Positions 1-11,659 of a stretch of 64,000 bases of DNA are shown in pieces. The stretch covers positions 2,170,001-2,234,000 of the forward strand of contig BLLK01000045.1 of NCBI GenBank assembly GCA_021927905.1. Direction: 5' to 3'. The notes under the pieces are model-generated. The model was not told where the DNA came from and ran no database searches. It saw only the letters and a list, made by a program, of their open reading frames with translations. The position numbers and the translations under genes are program-made. Within the stretch, counting starts at the first letter, position 1; every line of letters begins with the position of its first letter. The DNA is from Chaetoceros tenuissimus (lineage: Eukaryota; Bacillariophyta; Thalassiosirophyceae; Chaetocerotales; Chaetocerotaceae).

Positions 1-1
1 T

Positions 2-1303
2 TATCATAGAACGATTCGAGATCTAACTAACAAAATCCAACAACTGAGCATGGAAAACAAGAGACTACTTAGTGGTGATGATGAACAAGCAATAGGAGCA
101 GACAATATAGTTTTCGCTCAAAAGAATCGAATACAAAGGATGGAAATTGAATATGCGACCCTCGAAGAAACATCACGTATCCAGCTACAAGTTCACCAAG
201 AAGTGAGAGCGAAACTACAAGAATGTAATAATCATATCCAAGATCTCAAGAATGAGATTACTAGACTGAAGGCTGATTCTACACTTTCACTTCAATACAA
301 GGAGGAATCGAAACAGTACAAGTTAGACATGGAGGAGTTGATTGAAGAGAACAATCGCCTAGAGACAAAACTAGCAAATATCATCGAACTTCCATTCTTT
401 GACACTCCGGCAAAGGTTGAGCAGCCATCATTCCAAGAGCAGCTGGATAGAGAAGAGTTGGAAGGACTCAAAGCAGATATTGAGTTTTATAAAGAGAAGC
501 TTCGAGAATCAACACAAGAAAATAAAAGTCTCGAAAGTAATCTATTTACTTCCCAACAAGAAAACAGACTAATGTCAGTAGTAATAGATGATTTGTATGA
601 GCAATTAGATAGAGTAGAAGAGGAGTTGACAAACCTGCAAACAGCTAGTGTGACAAAGATACCATCCTGTAGTACTTGCACTCAAACTGAGCAGAATGCA
701 GTATCCGAGAGCGCTGAAGAACATTCAAAGATGAGAAATTTTGTTCATGACATTATAAGGAATTTCATTGGAGATGCAAAAGAACAACAGAAGCTTTCCT
801 TTTGTGAATCGAAGGAACAAAACTATTCTGATGATGATAGTAATATCGACAAAAGCGACTCTCAATCAATCATTGTAGATGCTGCTACTCGAAATGACAA
901 TGCAAGCAACAAGGTATTTATTCTAACATTGAAAGTCATCAACGCTTCAATTGTAGGAGGAAATTCTTGCTCGAGATTCATTTTAGTTTTACACATTATG
1001 AATCTAGAACCTCTCATTTCTATAATTGAAAAAGGAACTAAGCAACCATGTATTTTACATACGCGAAATGTTATGAAGGAGAAATGGTTCACCACTAAAT
1101 TTGAGAAATCGGCAACTATATGTTTCGAGGTATTTGAGGTCTTCAATGGAACTTTCACGAAGATAGGCAATGCGTCTGTACCCCTGACAGAAATTGATTA
1201 TGTAAAATACGGAATGAAAACAATAAGGCTAGATCTTCTAGATAGAAAAGGCGATCAGCAGGGAAATATTACTTTAGAAATCTGTAGAGAAGAATTTATA
1301 TAA
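2..1303 (+). CDS. coiled-coil protein with C-terminal C2-like domain, 5' end outside the window
   Basis: The frame is open from the window edge (base 2) and the first internal Met is at base 50, so the true start probably lies upstream. From that Met 417 residues are visible. Residues 1-200 are rich in Glu, Lys, Gln and Leu in heptad-like order and look like a long coiled coil. Residues about 285-415 change to a beta-rich pattern ending in ITLEI followed by a charged end, which resembles a C2 domain. The coiled-coil plus C2 layout is known from centrosomal and ciliary transition-zone proteins such as the RPGRIP1 family, but I see no motif that proves this, and the calcium-binding Asp pattern is not evident. 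The gene ends 13 nt before the stop of the convergent gene. The coding call is strong; the function is open. Confidence 0.7.
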   Translation, partial: YHRTIRDLTNKIQQLSMENKRLLSGDDEQAIGADNIVFAQKNRIQRMEIEYATLEETSRIQLQVHQEVRAKLQECNNHIQDLKNEITRLKADSTLSLQYKEESKQYKLDMEELIEENNRLETKLANIIELPFFDTPAKVEQPSFQEQLDREELEGLKADIEFYKEKLRESTQENKSLESNLFTSQQENRLMSVVIDDLYEQLDRVEEELTNLQTASVTKIPSCSTCTQTEQNAVSESAEEHSKMRNFVHDIIRNFIGDAKEQQKLSFCESKEQNYSDDDSNIDKSDSQSIIVDAATRNDNASNKVFILTLKVINASIVGGNSCSRFILVLHIMNLEPLISIIEKGTKQPCILHTRNVMKEKWFTTKFEKSATICFEVFEVFNGTFTKIGNASVPLTEIDYVKYGMKTIRLDLLDRKGDQQGNITLEICREEFI

Positions 1304-1316
1304 GACACACAAATTC

Positions 1317-3239
1317 TTAATGGAAATCACTTTCATCTAAAAACTCTGAAAACCAACTGGAAGAATCCAACATTGCAGCTTCCAAAATTTCAAGATCATT
1401 GTCATCCAGTAAGTCGTCTTCAAAATCACTTTCTGACAGTGCTTCGACTTCAGGATAATCATTATTCTCATTTGCAACGTCATTATCCGCTATCTCATCA
1501 CATTGGTATTCTTCAATCATTGGCTCTGCATCGTATTCGTATTCATACTCTTCAATCACTTCCTCATCATTACAACTCTCAAGTTCCACTAGTAATCTGG
1601 CAAAGTCAATGTCATCAAGGTCTTCATCAGTGTCGATTCTAGATAAAATTGTTGGTCTCGTCCTTGTAGTCTTTGTTACAACCTTCTTTTCCCTCCTTGT
1701 TACAGTAATTTTCTTCGAAGGCCGTTGATTGTCTATACGGCTGTAAACTGCTGGTAAAATAGAGCTGAAAAGAATTTCATTTACCAAAGCTTTTGTGATG
1801 GCACTATTTAAAAAAGCAGATACCAAAATGGTGTCTCGATGGTCAATACCAAAGGCAAAACGCGAATCTTGGATAGAGATGGGGGCATTCACATTTCTGC
1901 TTATTTCTTGTTTGGTTTGCTTCCTATTCACGGCAAATGTACTCTTGATCTTCCAAAGATCAAAGTATAAGGAGAACAGGTCGACCGTTTGCTCCAGCAA
2001 ATGTTCTTCCGATGTCCAAATAGAATCAGATTCTTTGTCATTGGTTGGCTTTTTCTTTATCTCAGCCAAGTAAAAATCAGATTGAATAATAGAAACGTTG
2101 GAATCAGCAATTACAAACTTTGGTTTCATGGAATCATTCACACAATTCCTCTTTCCATGGTCACTTTCTTGACTTTTGCGAACCGAAGAAACAACTTTTC
2201 TCACCAATTGTCTCCCGACGGCGGTTAAACCATTCATAATGGTTGAAGATAGACTAATGGTTTCTTGTGCTTTCCCAATATTTGCTTTCTGAAGGATACT
2301 ATCATGCAGCTTTGACATGGCCTCTGAATCTTGCTTACTCTCTTCAGTCAAATTGTGTTTTAATCTTTCATCAACTTCTTCCAAATCGAGGGTTCCAAAA
2401 GGTTTGTCATCTTCACTGCAATTAGTCTCTGTAGAAGTCAAATTGGATGTATATTCTCTATTTTCACAATCTTTCATCATTTCTAAAGACAAAGACGGGT
2501 CGGAACAGTCCCCTTGTTCATCTCGACCTACCAATTGTGCGGTTGTTTGTTCTATCTTGTCCATCACTTTACTCTCACATTCCATTTCAAGAGGAGGAGG
2601 TGGTGGCGGTGGCAAGTTTTGACAAGGACTGGAAATTTCACTTTTGTTTTCATCAGACTTCCAATGACTTGATGTTGCAGATAATATAGTCCTTCTCATC
2701 GTACCGTCAGCATTATAATACTTTGATTGATATCGAACTTTAGCAGGAGAGGCATTTGAATATTGTTCAATATCATTTTCGATAGATTTATCTTGCTCTC
2801 TCCTCACTTCATTTTGAATAGATGTCTTCCTATGCCTATCATGAACATTGTTATTCCAATTCTCAGCATTTCCATCAGTTTGGCTTTTTGGAGGAGGAGG
2901 AGGAGCAGCCATGGATGGTCTTGATGGAGGTCTATACCTTGGTGGCATGGTTGCTTTATTTTTCTTGGAATCTTCGTTGTATTGATGTCCACATCTATAT
3001 CCTAATATTCGTCTTTGAAGAAACACTTTTGACATTTGTAGTGATCTTACATCAGCATGATTATTGTTATAAATATTGCTTCCATCGACGAAGGAGTCTG
3101 ATGTGATCAAAATCAATACAAATACCATAGCAACGATGAGAGCTTGTCTGGCAAAGGGATAACAAAACATATCATTTTTGATTGGGCTCTTTCTCATATT
3201 GCATGTCGTCGATCGGTCTACATGCTTCCTACTACCCAT
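1317..3239 (-). CDS. proline-rich protein with N-terminal membrane anchor, unknown function
   Basis: Single open frame of 640 residues. Near the N-terminus (about residues 27-50) is a hydrophobic stretch, ALIVAMVFVLILI, preceded by basic residues, which fits a signal anchor or signal peptide. It is followed by proline runs (PPRYRPP, PPPPPK at about residues 100-120 and PPPPPPPLEME at about 210), which could bind SH3, WW or profilin-type partners. The middle is polar and charged. The C-terminal 100 residues are very acidic (EEVIEEYEYEYDAEP and similar). No catalytic motif is recognised. The gene runs in the same direction as the kinesin-5 gene, about 390 nt downstream of it. The length and biased composition support real coding, but homology cannot be judged here. 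Confidence 0.7.
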   Translation of the reverse strand: MGSRKHVDRSTTCNMRKSPIKNDMFCYPFARQALIVAMVFVLILITSDSFVDGSNIYNNNHADVRSLQMSKVFLQRRILGYRCGHQYNEDSKKNKATMPPRYRPPSRPSMAAPPPPPKSQTDGNAENWNNNVHDRHRKTSIQNEVRREQDKSIENDIEQYSNASPAKVRYQSKYYNADGTMRRTILSATSSHWKSDENKSEISSPCQNLPPPPPPPLEMECESKVMDKIEQTTAQLVGRDEQGDCSDPSLSLEMMKDCENREYTSNLTSTETNCSEDDKPFGTLDLEEVDERLKHNLTEESKQDSEAMSKLHDSILQKANIGKAQETISLSSTIMNGLTAVGRQLVRKVVSSVRKSQESDHGKRNCVNDSMKPKFVIADSNVSIIQSDFYLAEIKKKPTNDKESDSIWTSEEHLLEQTVDLFSLYFDLWKIKSTFAVNRKQTKQEISRNVNAPISIQDSRFAFGIDHRDTILVSAFLNSAITKALVNEILFSSILPAVYSRIDNQRPSKKITVTRREKKVVTKTTRTRPTILSRIDTDEDLDDIDFARLLVELESCNDEEVIEEYEYEYDAEPMIEEYQCDEIADNDVANENNDYPEVEALSESDFEDDLLDDNDLEILEAAMLDSSSWFSEFLDESDFH

Positions 3240-3628
3240 ACTCTAAATCTAGCTGAAGTCGCTCTCAAAATTCCTTTCATGTGAAAAACCGTAAATTGAA
3301 GAAGTAATTACTTTTACCAACCACAGATGTGAATGCTTTCTACTTTTAGCTTTTACATTACATGTGGAGTAAACTGTGTGAAAAGTGAAACCAATTCATA
3401 CAGACGAAACATCCCATTGTTTGGTTCTTCTTCTCCCCTTTCCCTTTTTTACCTCCTCCCTAGCGGCATTGGTCTTTTTGAATTTCCATACCTTAGACTA
3501 AGATTGATTATGATAATAATGAAACATTGCCGAGCGAGAATAATTCACCATAACATTTATTTTATAAAAATTAAATTTGCCTTCTTTTGCCCCCCGAAGA
3601 CTTCGATCTGATTTTATCAATCATCCCA
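3240..3628. other. intergenic region between two minus-strand genes
   Basis: 389 nt, AT-rich with pyrimidine runs. It should hold the 3' end of the kinesin transcript and the promoter of the proline-rich gene. No RNA gene, repeat or clear motif was seen. Confidence 0.5.
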
Positions 3629-6600
3629 TTAGAGATTTACCTTTATTGGCGAATCAGGTGATCTCTGCTGTCGTTTAAGTTTTGAGTTTGCTCCAGTTGT
3701 GATCATTATATTTTTATTTTCATCCTGCTCAAAATGGTCATCTGCATTTAAAGATGCAAAGATAACATGATCCGGCGGAGTTGTTGATAACTTCTTATTG
3801 TAAGTGATTGGCACCATGCCTTCTGCTGGACGAGTAGACTCTTGCACCCTAATAACTTCCTTTGCATACGAATCTAGATGATTGTATACCGTCTTACAAG
3901 AATCATGAGCTGATTTCGAGTTCGTTCTCAGCGACTTCATGTGAGTCGTTGCATGTTCCACAAATTTTACTCTATGAGATTCAATATCCCTTTTTCTTGT
4001 TGTGACAGTGGCCTTGTGGAACGAAGAACATTTTCCTACAATTTTATTTTGGAGATTCTGTGTAGCTGCGGATATTTCTGCTGCAACTGAAGTGATGTTT
4101 TGTTTATTTTCAAGTGAAGAAAGCTCAAGATTGTTCATTCTATTCGAAAGGTCTGAGAACATTAATTCATCTGCATTTTGTTTGCCGTTAAGCACTCCAA
4201 TAGTCTCAGGGACAATCATTTTAGTGATCATTTGCTCTGATTTCGTATGGCTCTCGACAAGTTTAGTTACATTGGAAGTAACAAAATTATTCAGATTTTC
4301 TTGTTCTGACAACAGCTGCTGTTTACTCTCATCAACCTTCACTAGATTGCTTAGCGCATCATTTTCATAAGAAGACATTTGATCCAGTTTCGACAAAAAC
4401 GATCTTGAAACATCCATTACATCATTTTTCTGAGTTTCTGCTTCTGCCTTTATTCTTTCAGAGATTTCGCTGCTGTTATATGCTTGTTTCATCACTTGGA
4501 CATCGTTCGAATGCAGAAATTCAATGTTCGAGGCAAGTTTATTGTTTGATTCATACACTCCATTCACCATCCGCCTCGAAGTTTCATCTATTTTCTCATT
4601 CATTTCAATCATGGAATTATTCTCCATCCGCATAGCATGCATGCGTTTTTCATTTTCCTCATTGAGTTTATCGAATTCTGATGAAAGCATGTCCTGCACG
4701 CTACTCATTACTCTCTTTATGGCCATTGAATGCATTTCTTTTTGATACTCATAGGCAGCTTCAAATACCTGCCTTTGTTGTACAAACAAATCTTTCTGGC
4801 GCATGATATCTCCATGCTGATCGCTTGCCAGCTGAGAGAGAAGTTTATTTTCTTCTTCAAGTGTTGCTTTCGCTTCATTATAGCCTTGCATGGATCCATT
4901 CAACAATTCAACTACATTCTTGAGTTCCAATGATTGTGATACCGAGGACTCAGAAATCATATTCATGGACGATTTGGTTTGCTTGTCCATATCATTAATC
5001 AAATCACAGAGTACCTGTCTAGTTGTAGATATTGAAGTTGCAAACGTGCTAACTGAATCCATCATTCTTTCAGCCATACCGGATATATTTTTGCTACTTT
5101 TCTTGATCCTTGAAGCCGTGGTTGACATCATATCTTCTGCATGTTTCTTAGTATTTGAATGCCTCGTTTCGATTTCCTTCGATGAATTCTCCAAACGCTG
5201 AATGTGCAACTCATTCTCTGACTTGTTGGTAGATATAGTCTTATCAACCATTGATTTCATTTCTCTTACTTCGTTCTTGACACTTCTCAAATGAGAGTCC
5301 GCCAGGGCAGGTAAATCTCGGTTCTTAGCATCGTCTAAAAATGTCTTCACATCAGAGTTAATGTCCTTTAAAACGTTCACTATTTTCACCAGACTTTCTT
5401 GGTTCAATTTTGCCTCTTTGTTTGATTCTTGAACCAGTGATGTGAAGAGTTCTTTCTCTTGTACTGGGATAAGATTGAGCTTCTTTTCAATATTTTTCAA
5501 TGCATCAATAGAATCTCGCTGGAATTCAGAAGTTGCTTGCTTTCTAACAAGTTCTTCCTTACGTTCATGTTCAACCATTTCATGGAATTTAGAAGTATCT
5601 TCAACAGACAATTCTACCGCAGTAATAAGATCCTGCGCTTCTTCTGTCAGCTTTCGTTCAGTCTCTCTTGTTGCCACCAGGAGTGCTTCAGTTTTAGTTA
5701 GAGCAATTTGCTTTTTCTCCAACTCTTCAATAATTTTTCGCTTCTCTTTCCGCTCTTTCTCCAACATTCTATCTAAAGAATCAATCTTCTCTACAGCTTG
5801 TTTAATAATTTTCTCTTTTTTCAATACTTCCTTCTCCATAATGGCTACCCTGTCTATTAGAACTTGTTGCTGCTGATTTTTCCTGTTCAATGCGCTTTGT
5901 GCTTCTTCTAATTGTGCTTCCATATACTTGAGTTTGCATTCTAAATCATACCACTGCTGAACAGAATTATCAGGTGTAGTACTATCTGTTGCTTTGAAAT
6001 TCTTTGATAGTTTTTGTTTACTATCAATGATTGGTTTATTCACAATACCATTCGCAGCTTGTGCATAATTGAGAGTTGAAATAGATTCTGAAATGGCAGA
6101 ATCAGCTGGTGAGACAGTAGCAATGATTACAGTTTTGCTCGTACCACCAATTGCATTCTGCAAGACTCTAGTCAATTTGGAATCCCTGAGAAAAAAATGT
6201 AAGTTGCAAAGTCCATAGGCGAAGCGAAGATAAAATTGACTAAACCTAAGACATGACACTCACCGATATGGTATACGCATACTCTTGTTTCCTTGACTAG
6301 CATTTCTCACTGCAGTTATCACACGTCCCAGTGTTAACAAAGACTTGTTTATATTCTTCCTCTCTCTCTCGCGCTCACTTGAAGAAGGGTGCGACCTACT
6401 TCCTAAATCTGCAGCTTTCGCACACTCCGACCCAGCTAAATCTACCATGTTGAGTTTACCATGATAATCCACTAGAGTACCAGTTATTGCATCATTTTTT
6501 GTAGAGTAAACATTTACTGAAAAGATACAATGGGATCTACTTGATTGTTTGTTGAGCTTGGTTTCGCCAATCCGTCTATGCTGAACTGCCTTTCGAATGA

Positions 6601-7243
6601 GACTCAATACATCATCCGGATTCTTGACTACTTTTTCAGTCAAGCCTTTTAAAATTGTACCATCTCCATCATTCATAATTTCAAGTTTCTGATCATTGTT
6701 TACTTCACCGAATAAATCAGTAAGCTCTTCATTATATATTTCTAAATATGAACAAGTTACTCGGTTTTTCTGATACAAAACACCTTCAAGGGTTTCAAAT
6801 ATTTTCGTGATGGACCTTGGAATGATTCCATAAGCCGCAGGCTCTGATATATCACCTTCTGTTGTATATGTTTTACCAGTCCCTGTTTGCCCATAAGCGA
6901 TGATGGTGCTGGTATATCCCTTCATAACATCACTTGAAAAAGAGGTAAGTGAAAAAAGGCTTCATAATGATAATATAAAAGTACGCATATCTTGGCTACA
7001 ACAAACTTACTCTATTACATCTACCACAGAGTCTTGGAATATCTCTCTTTGAGTTGCAAAAGCTGTATATACACTATCAAATGAATACACAACTTTCTGC
7101 ATACCATGACCTTTGATTGCCGTTACAGTCCTTTTCTCTGTTGAAGCTGAAATTGATGGCCTTGTCCCATGTTTTCTCTCCTCCTCAGTGAGTGGTCTCA
7201 AGCGAACTAACACTTTGACCTTTTCTTCTTGTATATCACTCAT
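3629..7243 (-). CDS. kinesin-5 (BimC/Eg5-type) motor protein
   Basis: Predicted exons are 7243-7011, 6932-6264 and 6185-3629, joined by GT-AG introns with intact frame, giving about 1152 residues. The motor domain is N-terminal (about residues 8-360). Visible motifs are the P-loop GQTGTGKT (about 92-99), switch I NKQSSRSH (205-212), switch II VDLAGSE (241-247), then INKSLLTLGRVI and, across the third exon, YRDSKLTRVLQN. The last three are typical of kinesin-5. The rest is mostly coiled coil with a polar tail, as in homotetrameric spindle motors that push antiparallel microtubules apart in mitosis. An extra Ser/Arg/Glu-rich stretch of about 18 residues lies after DLAGSE (252-269), where most kinesins have a short loop. 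A BimC box in the tail is only weakly suggested. Family call is strong, subfamily good. Confidence 0.88.
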
Positions 7244-7591
7244 TAGAGTTTCTTTTTGTATACAGACCAGTTTGGTTTATTGCCTTCAATAAGCTTGGAG
7301 TTTCAAGGTTTGGATAGAGGAAAAAATTCAACTAACACACTAACACCCTAGACTTTTTCGGCGATACCATATGGGTGTCAATATGACTATTATGGTCGAG
7401 TCACGCATGAGACCAAAAAGGATAGTATTCTGAAATTCGATCCCCTCCTCCGCGCACCGAACACCAAAGTGAAATAAATCAGCTTTATCCAAAGCTTGGT
7501 GTAAGTACGAGTATTCCAAGTAGTAAAGCCTGAATTTCAGCATTTTGTGCAACTACTCAACCAACATTTATTACCAGAATCATTAGAAAAA
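7244..7591. promoter_or_regulatory. shared upstream region of two divergent genes
   Basis: 348 nt between the starts of the kinesin-5 gene (minus) and the small CaaX-box gene (plus), so it must contain both promoters. No TATA box or palindromic site stands out. Confidence 0.4.
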
Positions 7592-8280
7592 ATGCCTCGA
7601 AAGATTAGAAGATACCAACCAGCTCGTGCAAAATTAGAGAAGGCTATCAACGATATCCTTGATAAGGTATGTAGGGATCTAGGGTTAAATAGGAGTTCTG
7701 TCAATGTAGTACAAGAAGTTTATACGATTGCTACACAGTTGGATGTACAATACTCTGCGTACTGAGTACTGGCTACAAATGCAATCTTATAGATGTTATT
7801 TTTGGCACTTTTGTTCGCATATCCTGAATTTGGAAGCAGTGGAAAACTTCAAAATAAGAATCTGTTTTCTCATCATTTATATCTTTGGCTCACAAAAGTA
7901 CCGTTCTCTATTCCACTTAGGCGATCAATGCTGATTCCAAAAATGCACCAAAACAATTGCATCTTATCTTGACTACTGAACATCCAGAGTGGAAGCTCCC
8001 AGAGAGACGTGTTGCAAAATATTTGAAGCGTCAATTGAAGGAGCGCAATGATGACAAATATAAAGATATCGATGCCGACATTGATGAGGCATCCATCATA
8101 TACGATGAAAGCTCTGTAGGGACATGGAGAACTGTTGAGTCAAAAGTTGCTGATGCTGCACCAGAAAGTATTGCTGTGAAGAGTAGATCTGTATCCAAGG
8201 CATATGAGGATGATAATGACAAAACTAAAAAAGAACCACTCTTTTGCGATTGCGAGGGAGGAGGATGTATTATTTCCTAA
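7592..8280 (+). CDS. small protein with C-terminal CaaX prenylation box
   Basis: Two exons, 7592-7666 and 7921-8280, joined by a GTATGT donor and a CTTAG acceptor in phase 0, give a 144-residue protein. The N-terminus is basic (PRKIRRYQPARAKLEK), followed by a charged helical region. The C-terminus is CDCEGGGCIIS. The last four residues, C-I-I-S, are a CaaX box, and two more Cys lie just before it, so farnesylation and perhaps palmitoylation at a membrane are likely. The middle shows no GTPase motifs, so this is not a Ras/Rab protein. The intron itself has stops in the exon 1 frame. Function unknown. The splice prediction rests on the join giving one uninterrupted frame. Confidence 0.62.
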
Positions 8281-8706
8281 AATTCCATTTATACTTCCGT
8301 GGTAATTTCGAGGAATGAGCAAGAGTAGGATCCAGAAAGCTTTGCTCGAAGGTAGCAATCTATTTCTGCGTTTTAATCTGTTGCAGTTTTTAGGAGATCA
8401 TTTCTGTTGAAAGACCCAAAGTATCATCATTTAAAATTATCATTCATTTTTGTGTCAAAATTAGACTGATCTTTTAGTTAGTATGAGCATGGTAGGATAA
8501 AACAAGGATTTCATCTATAAAAATGCCATGGTTACCAGTACCAAAAGATCGAAGTAGAAAACTTTGTCACACTTGCAATTCAAAACAGATACGAATAGAT
8601 TATGCACGTACACACATGAATCAATTAAGCCTTCCTACAAGATAAAGCAATCATTTTTTTAAATATCTCCTTCTAACTTTTAATCTAAATACAAATGTAC
8701 ACCCCT
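8281..8706. other. intergenic region between convergent genes
   Basis: 426 nt, AT-rich, expected to hold the two 3' UTRs. No structured RNA or repeat was seen. Confidence 0.45.
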
Positions 8707-9696
8707 TTACACCGAATAGTCATCAATCTTGAATGCCACCTTTTCCTTGGATTGTTCATTTTCATTTTCTACTTCTTCTGGTGTAACCTCTTCTGGTTCC
8801 ATGTCAAAGTCTCTTTTTGATATAGTAATCTTGTCATCATCCTCGTAATCATTCTCATCAAAAGCAATCTCTCGCTTATTTGTAACACCTACAGTAGAGC
8901 TACTACTATCACTATGCGAACTCGATTCAGCTGGTTGGTTTTGTTCAGGTGAAAGAGACACCGCTTCCAGATCCAATCCTATATTACTATTACTTGACAT
9001 TACTCGAGTCATTTGAAGATTTTCAGTTGACTCCACCTCCTGGATCAATCCTTCACTAGATTTCTTCTCTCTTGCTTTCTTTGCATCCTTTAAGGTGTAT
9101 GGCTTTTGAACAGGTGCAGCTAGATTCCTTGAGCGACTTGCATGGTCGGAATTACTGTGACTGCTATGATATTTCATCAAATGCTTAGGAGGTTGAGGCT
9201 CAGCAGTCAAGCGTCTACGGCGACGACCATAACAGAAACAGCAACCGAATAGAATAGCCAGTCCACCAAGAGACGCTACAACACCTATTCCAATATATGT
9301 ACCACTTCTATCGTTTTGCACTTGTATCAAGCAGTCTCCTCCATCATAGTCACAAGCAGAAGTGTTGTAAGGCTCAAAGTTCTGACATTCTCCATTTCCA
9401 ATTAGTCCAGTATTCAAGACGTAACAGTTCGGATATTTAAAATCATCACAGTCCCCACCGTCTCCTTTACAGTTCGTGGAATTAAAAGGGAATATATTGT
9501 TGCAAACTCCATCTCCTACAAGATGTGTGTTTAAGGTAACTTCACAGCCAGGATACTGTTCATTGAATTCGTTACAGTCTCCTCCATCAAATCCGCATTC
9601 GATCGTGTTATATGGACTTTGGTTATCACATATAGTATTGTTGATCCGCGAAGCATCATATACCAAGCAATCTGGAAATCCTGGAACTTGCTCCAT
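8707..9696 (-). CDS. membrane protein with three LNR (Notch-type) repeats
   Basis: About 329 residues from the first ATG at 9696. Residues about 10-125 hold three tandem Cys repeats, each ending in DGGDC and containing paired Cys and Asn. This is the Lin-12/Notch repeat (LNR), a small calcium-bound disulfide module that acts outside the cell. A single membrane segment follows at about 135-157 (GIGVVASLGGLAILFGCCFC) with a stop-transfer run GRRRRR. The cytosolic tail of about 170 residues is Ser-rich and then acidic. The topology requires an N-terminal signal peptide, but none is visible directly upstream and the frame is closed there, so a short 5' exon with the signal is probably missing from this model. 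In diatoms LNR repeats are common in secreted proteins not related to Notch signalling. Confidence 0.75.
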   Translation of the reverse strand: MEQVPGFPDCLVYDASRINNTICDNQSPYNTIECGFDGGDCNEFNEQYPGCEVTLNTHLVGDGVCNNIFPFNSTNCKGDGGDCDDFKYPNCYVLNTGLIGNGECQNFEPYNTSACDYDGGDCLIQVQNDRSGTYIGIGVVASLGGLAILFGCCFCYGRRRRRLTAEPQPPKHLMKYHSSHSNSDHASRSRNLAAPVQKPYTLKDAKKAREKKSSEGLIQEVESTENLQMTRVMSSNSNIGLDLEAVSLSPEQNQPAESSSHSDSSSSTVGVTNKREIAFDENDYEDDDKITISKRDFDMEPEEVTPEEVENENEQSKEKVAFKIDDYSV

Positions 9697-10226
9697 ACTA
9701 GTCAATGCAAACTTTCTCTACTTTGCTTCTACCTGAAGATGTAATGATAATATGTTGGGAATACTTGTAACAAGAAGGAATGTTACGCTTCTCTAGTATT
9801 GCTACTCCGAGTTTTCTTTTCACTGTACGAATTCGATACGACCAATGAGAAATTAGTTCATTCATCAAGTGCAAGTAGTGCGCATAGAAGCAAAAGAATC
9901 GTGCTTCAAAAATGAGGGGTTGATAACAATTTTGTGAGTACTATGTATCAAAGTAGAATAATAGGTATTCATCCTCGCTTAGTAGTCATTGTATCGGATA
10001 AAATGGCACAGTTTCTTGTTTCTCTCTCGTCGTCTCCTCAGCACATCACACACTCGACAATCTTCCTCTTCCTCCAACATCACAATTCTTACCGAATAAC
10101 GGAGAATAAATTGGGGTCTGTCTCTAGATAGTTGATCTACTGGCGATAGAAAAAGCAGCTTTTGTGTTACTTAGGGAAGTAGAACTTTTGGATTCGTTCA
10201 TTTTCATATCAAAACAATAGAAAAAC
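9697..10226. promoter_or_regulatory. divergent upstream region of LNR and golgin genes
   Basis: 530 nt between divergent genes. It probably contains both promoters and a missing 5' exon of the LNR gene. A pyrimidine-rich stretch (about 10017-10085) precedes the golgin start. Confidence 0.4.
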
Positions 10227-11659
10227 ATGTCTTCAAGTACAACAAACACAAGCAATGCAAATGGAGTTGCCAACAAGAGGGCTGAGCAAATGAAGAAACT
10301 CAAAGACGCAAATAACAAATATAAAGATTTGCTGAAATTGGCAAAGGAGCGCATCCAATCTCAAGAGGAGGAAATGGAAAAACTAAAAGGTATGTAGAAA
10401 ATATATGGACAATTTTTGTTTTCATTTCAATAGCATTCTAATAGTTGACTATTTGCAAAGCCGCATTAGAAGAAGCAGAAAAGAAAGCTACTTCTTCTTC
10501 TTCATTAAAACAGCAAACAGACAATAATTCTATATCGAATGCTTACTACAGCTACGAGTACACGGTACCACAATCTACTGAACTTGCAGAACAAGATTCA
10601 ATCACAGTGGTTAGAGTGCATCAGAGAATTAAAGCTGATCTTCTACATGATGGTAATAATTTTGATTCAAATATCAATGAAGAAGAAAATGGTCAGAACA
10701 ATGATCAATCATCTATTTGGGCATTGATAGAATATGAACATAATTTAGGGGAGTCAGCAGATGCTTTCATTGGCTCAACAAAGCGATTTCAACGATGGCG
10801 AAAGTTTTCCTCTGAAAATGATTTGACTGATCATATTCGTCGCAATACTGGTGAACCAATTCATCTACCACCATACTCTCTAAGTCCAATACAGTCACAA
10901 CAAATAGAGGAAGAGGCGAGACAGGCTGTAGCACACGTGACGGAAGAATTTAGACGTTTTCGTGTACGTGCTGAAGTTGCAAGAAAACAAGCAGATGCAA
11001 CTGTCAAAGCTTTACAAAGCAATAATGTACAAACTGCTCAGAGACATATCGAAGGTCAAGATCTTGCAACTGAGCTTGAGCAAGCTAGAACTGATCACGA
11101 GCAATTGGAAAAATTACGCGCTGATTTTGCTGAACAAGAAGCTCAATGGAAAGAGGCATATGATGTTCTGCTTCATGAAAACAATGCTCTCAAGAGCTCT
11201 GGATCAGAGGCTCTACTTGCCGCTCAATGGCGTCAAAGATATGAAACTTGCTTGATGGAGAAAGAAAAGGCAGAAACTGCATTAGCGATTGAGCGACAGA
11301 AATTGAGCAAAGAATCACACGATCGTAAAAAGGAAGATGCTGGGAAATACGAGAGTAAATACAAAGACTTAAAAGAGTCTTTCCGACTTTATAGAAAGAA
11401 GGCAAAGGAAATTTTTGAAGCGCAACAAAATGGCGACATGGCAGTTATACAAAACATGGGTGACTCAAGTTCAGAAGATGCCAAGATATCTTACTTGAGA
11501 AATCTCATGGTGAATTATCTTTCATCAGATCCTGCTGTTAGAGAGCATATGGAAGGGGCAATTGGGACTGTATTGAAATTTTCAAGTGATGACTGTGCAA
11601 GGATAACAAAGCAAAAAAAGCTTCATCAGGAAGGGACTTCGTCTTCATGGTTCGGGTAA
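10227..11659 (+). CDS. golgin with C-terminal GRIP domain
   Basis: Exons 10227-10389 and 10461-11659 (phase 1 join) give 453 residues. Most of the protein is coiled coil rich in Glu, Gln, Ala and Lys, particularly residues 20-65 and 200-370. At about residues 397-440 the sequence YLRNLMVNYLSS, followed by a helix ending in GTVLKFSSDD, matches the GRIP domain. That domain folds into a helical dimer which binds GTP-loaded ARL1 on trans-Golgi membranes; the Tyr of the YLRN motif is the key contact in the family. The likely role is tethering vesicles at the trans-Golgi. The N-terminal MSSSTTNTSNA segment is polar and unstructured. The GRIP match is by pattern and reasonably clear. Confidence 0.75.

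Noticed and set aside
2317-2622. Antisense open frames inside the proline-rich, kinesin and retroelement genes
   Set aside because: They are shadows of compositionally biased sense frames and show no domain or independent start context.
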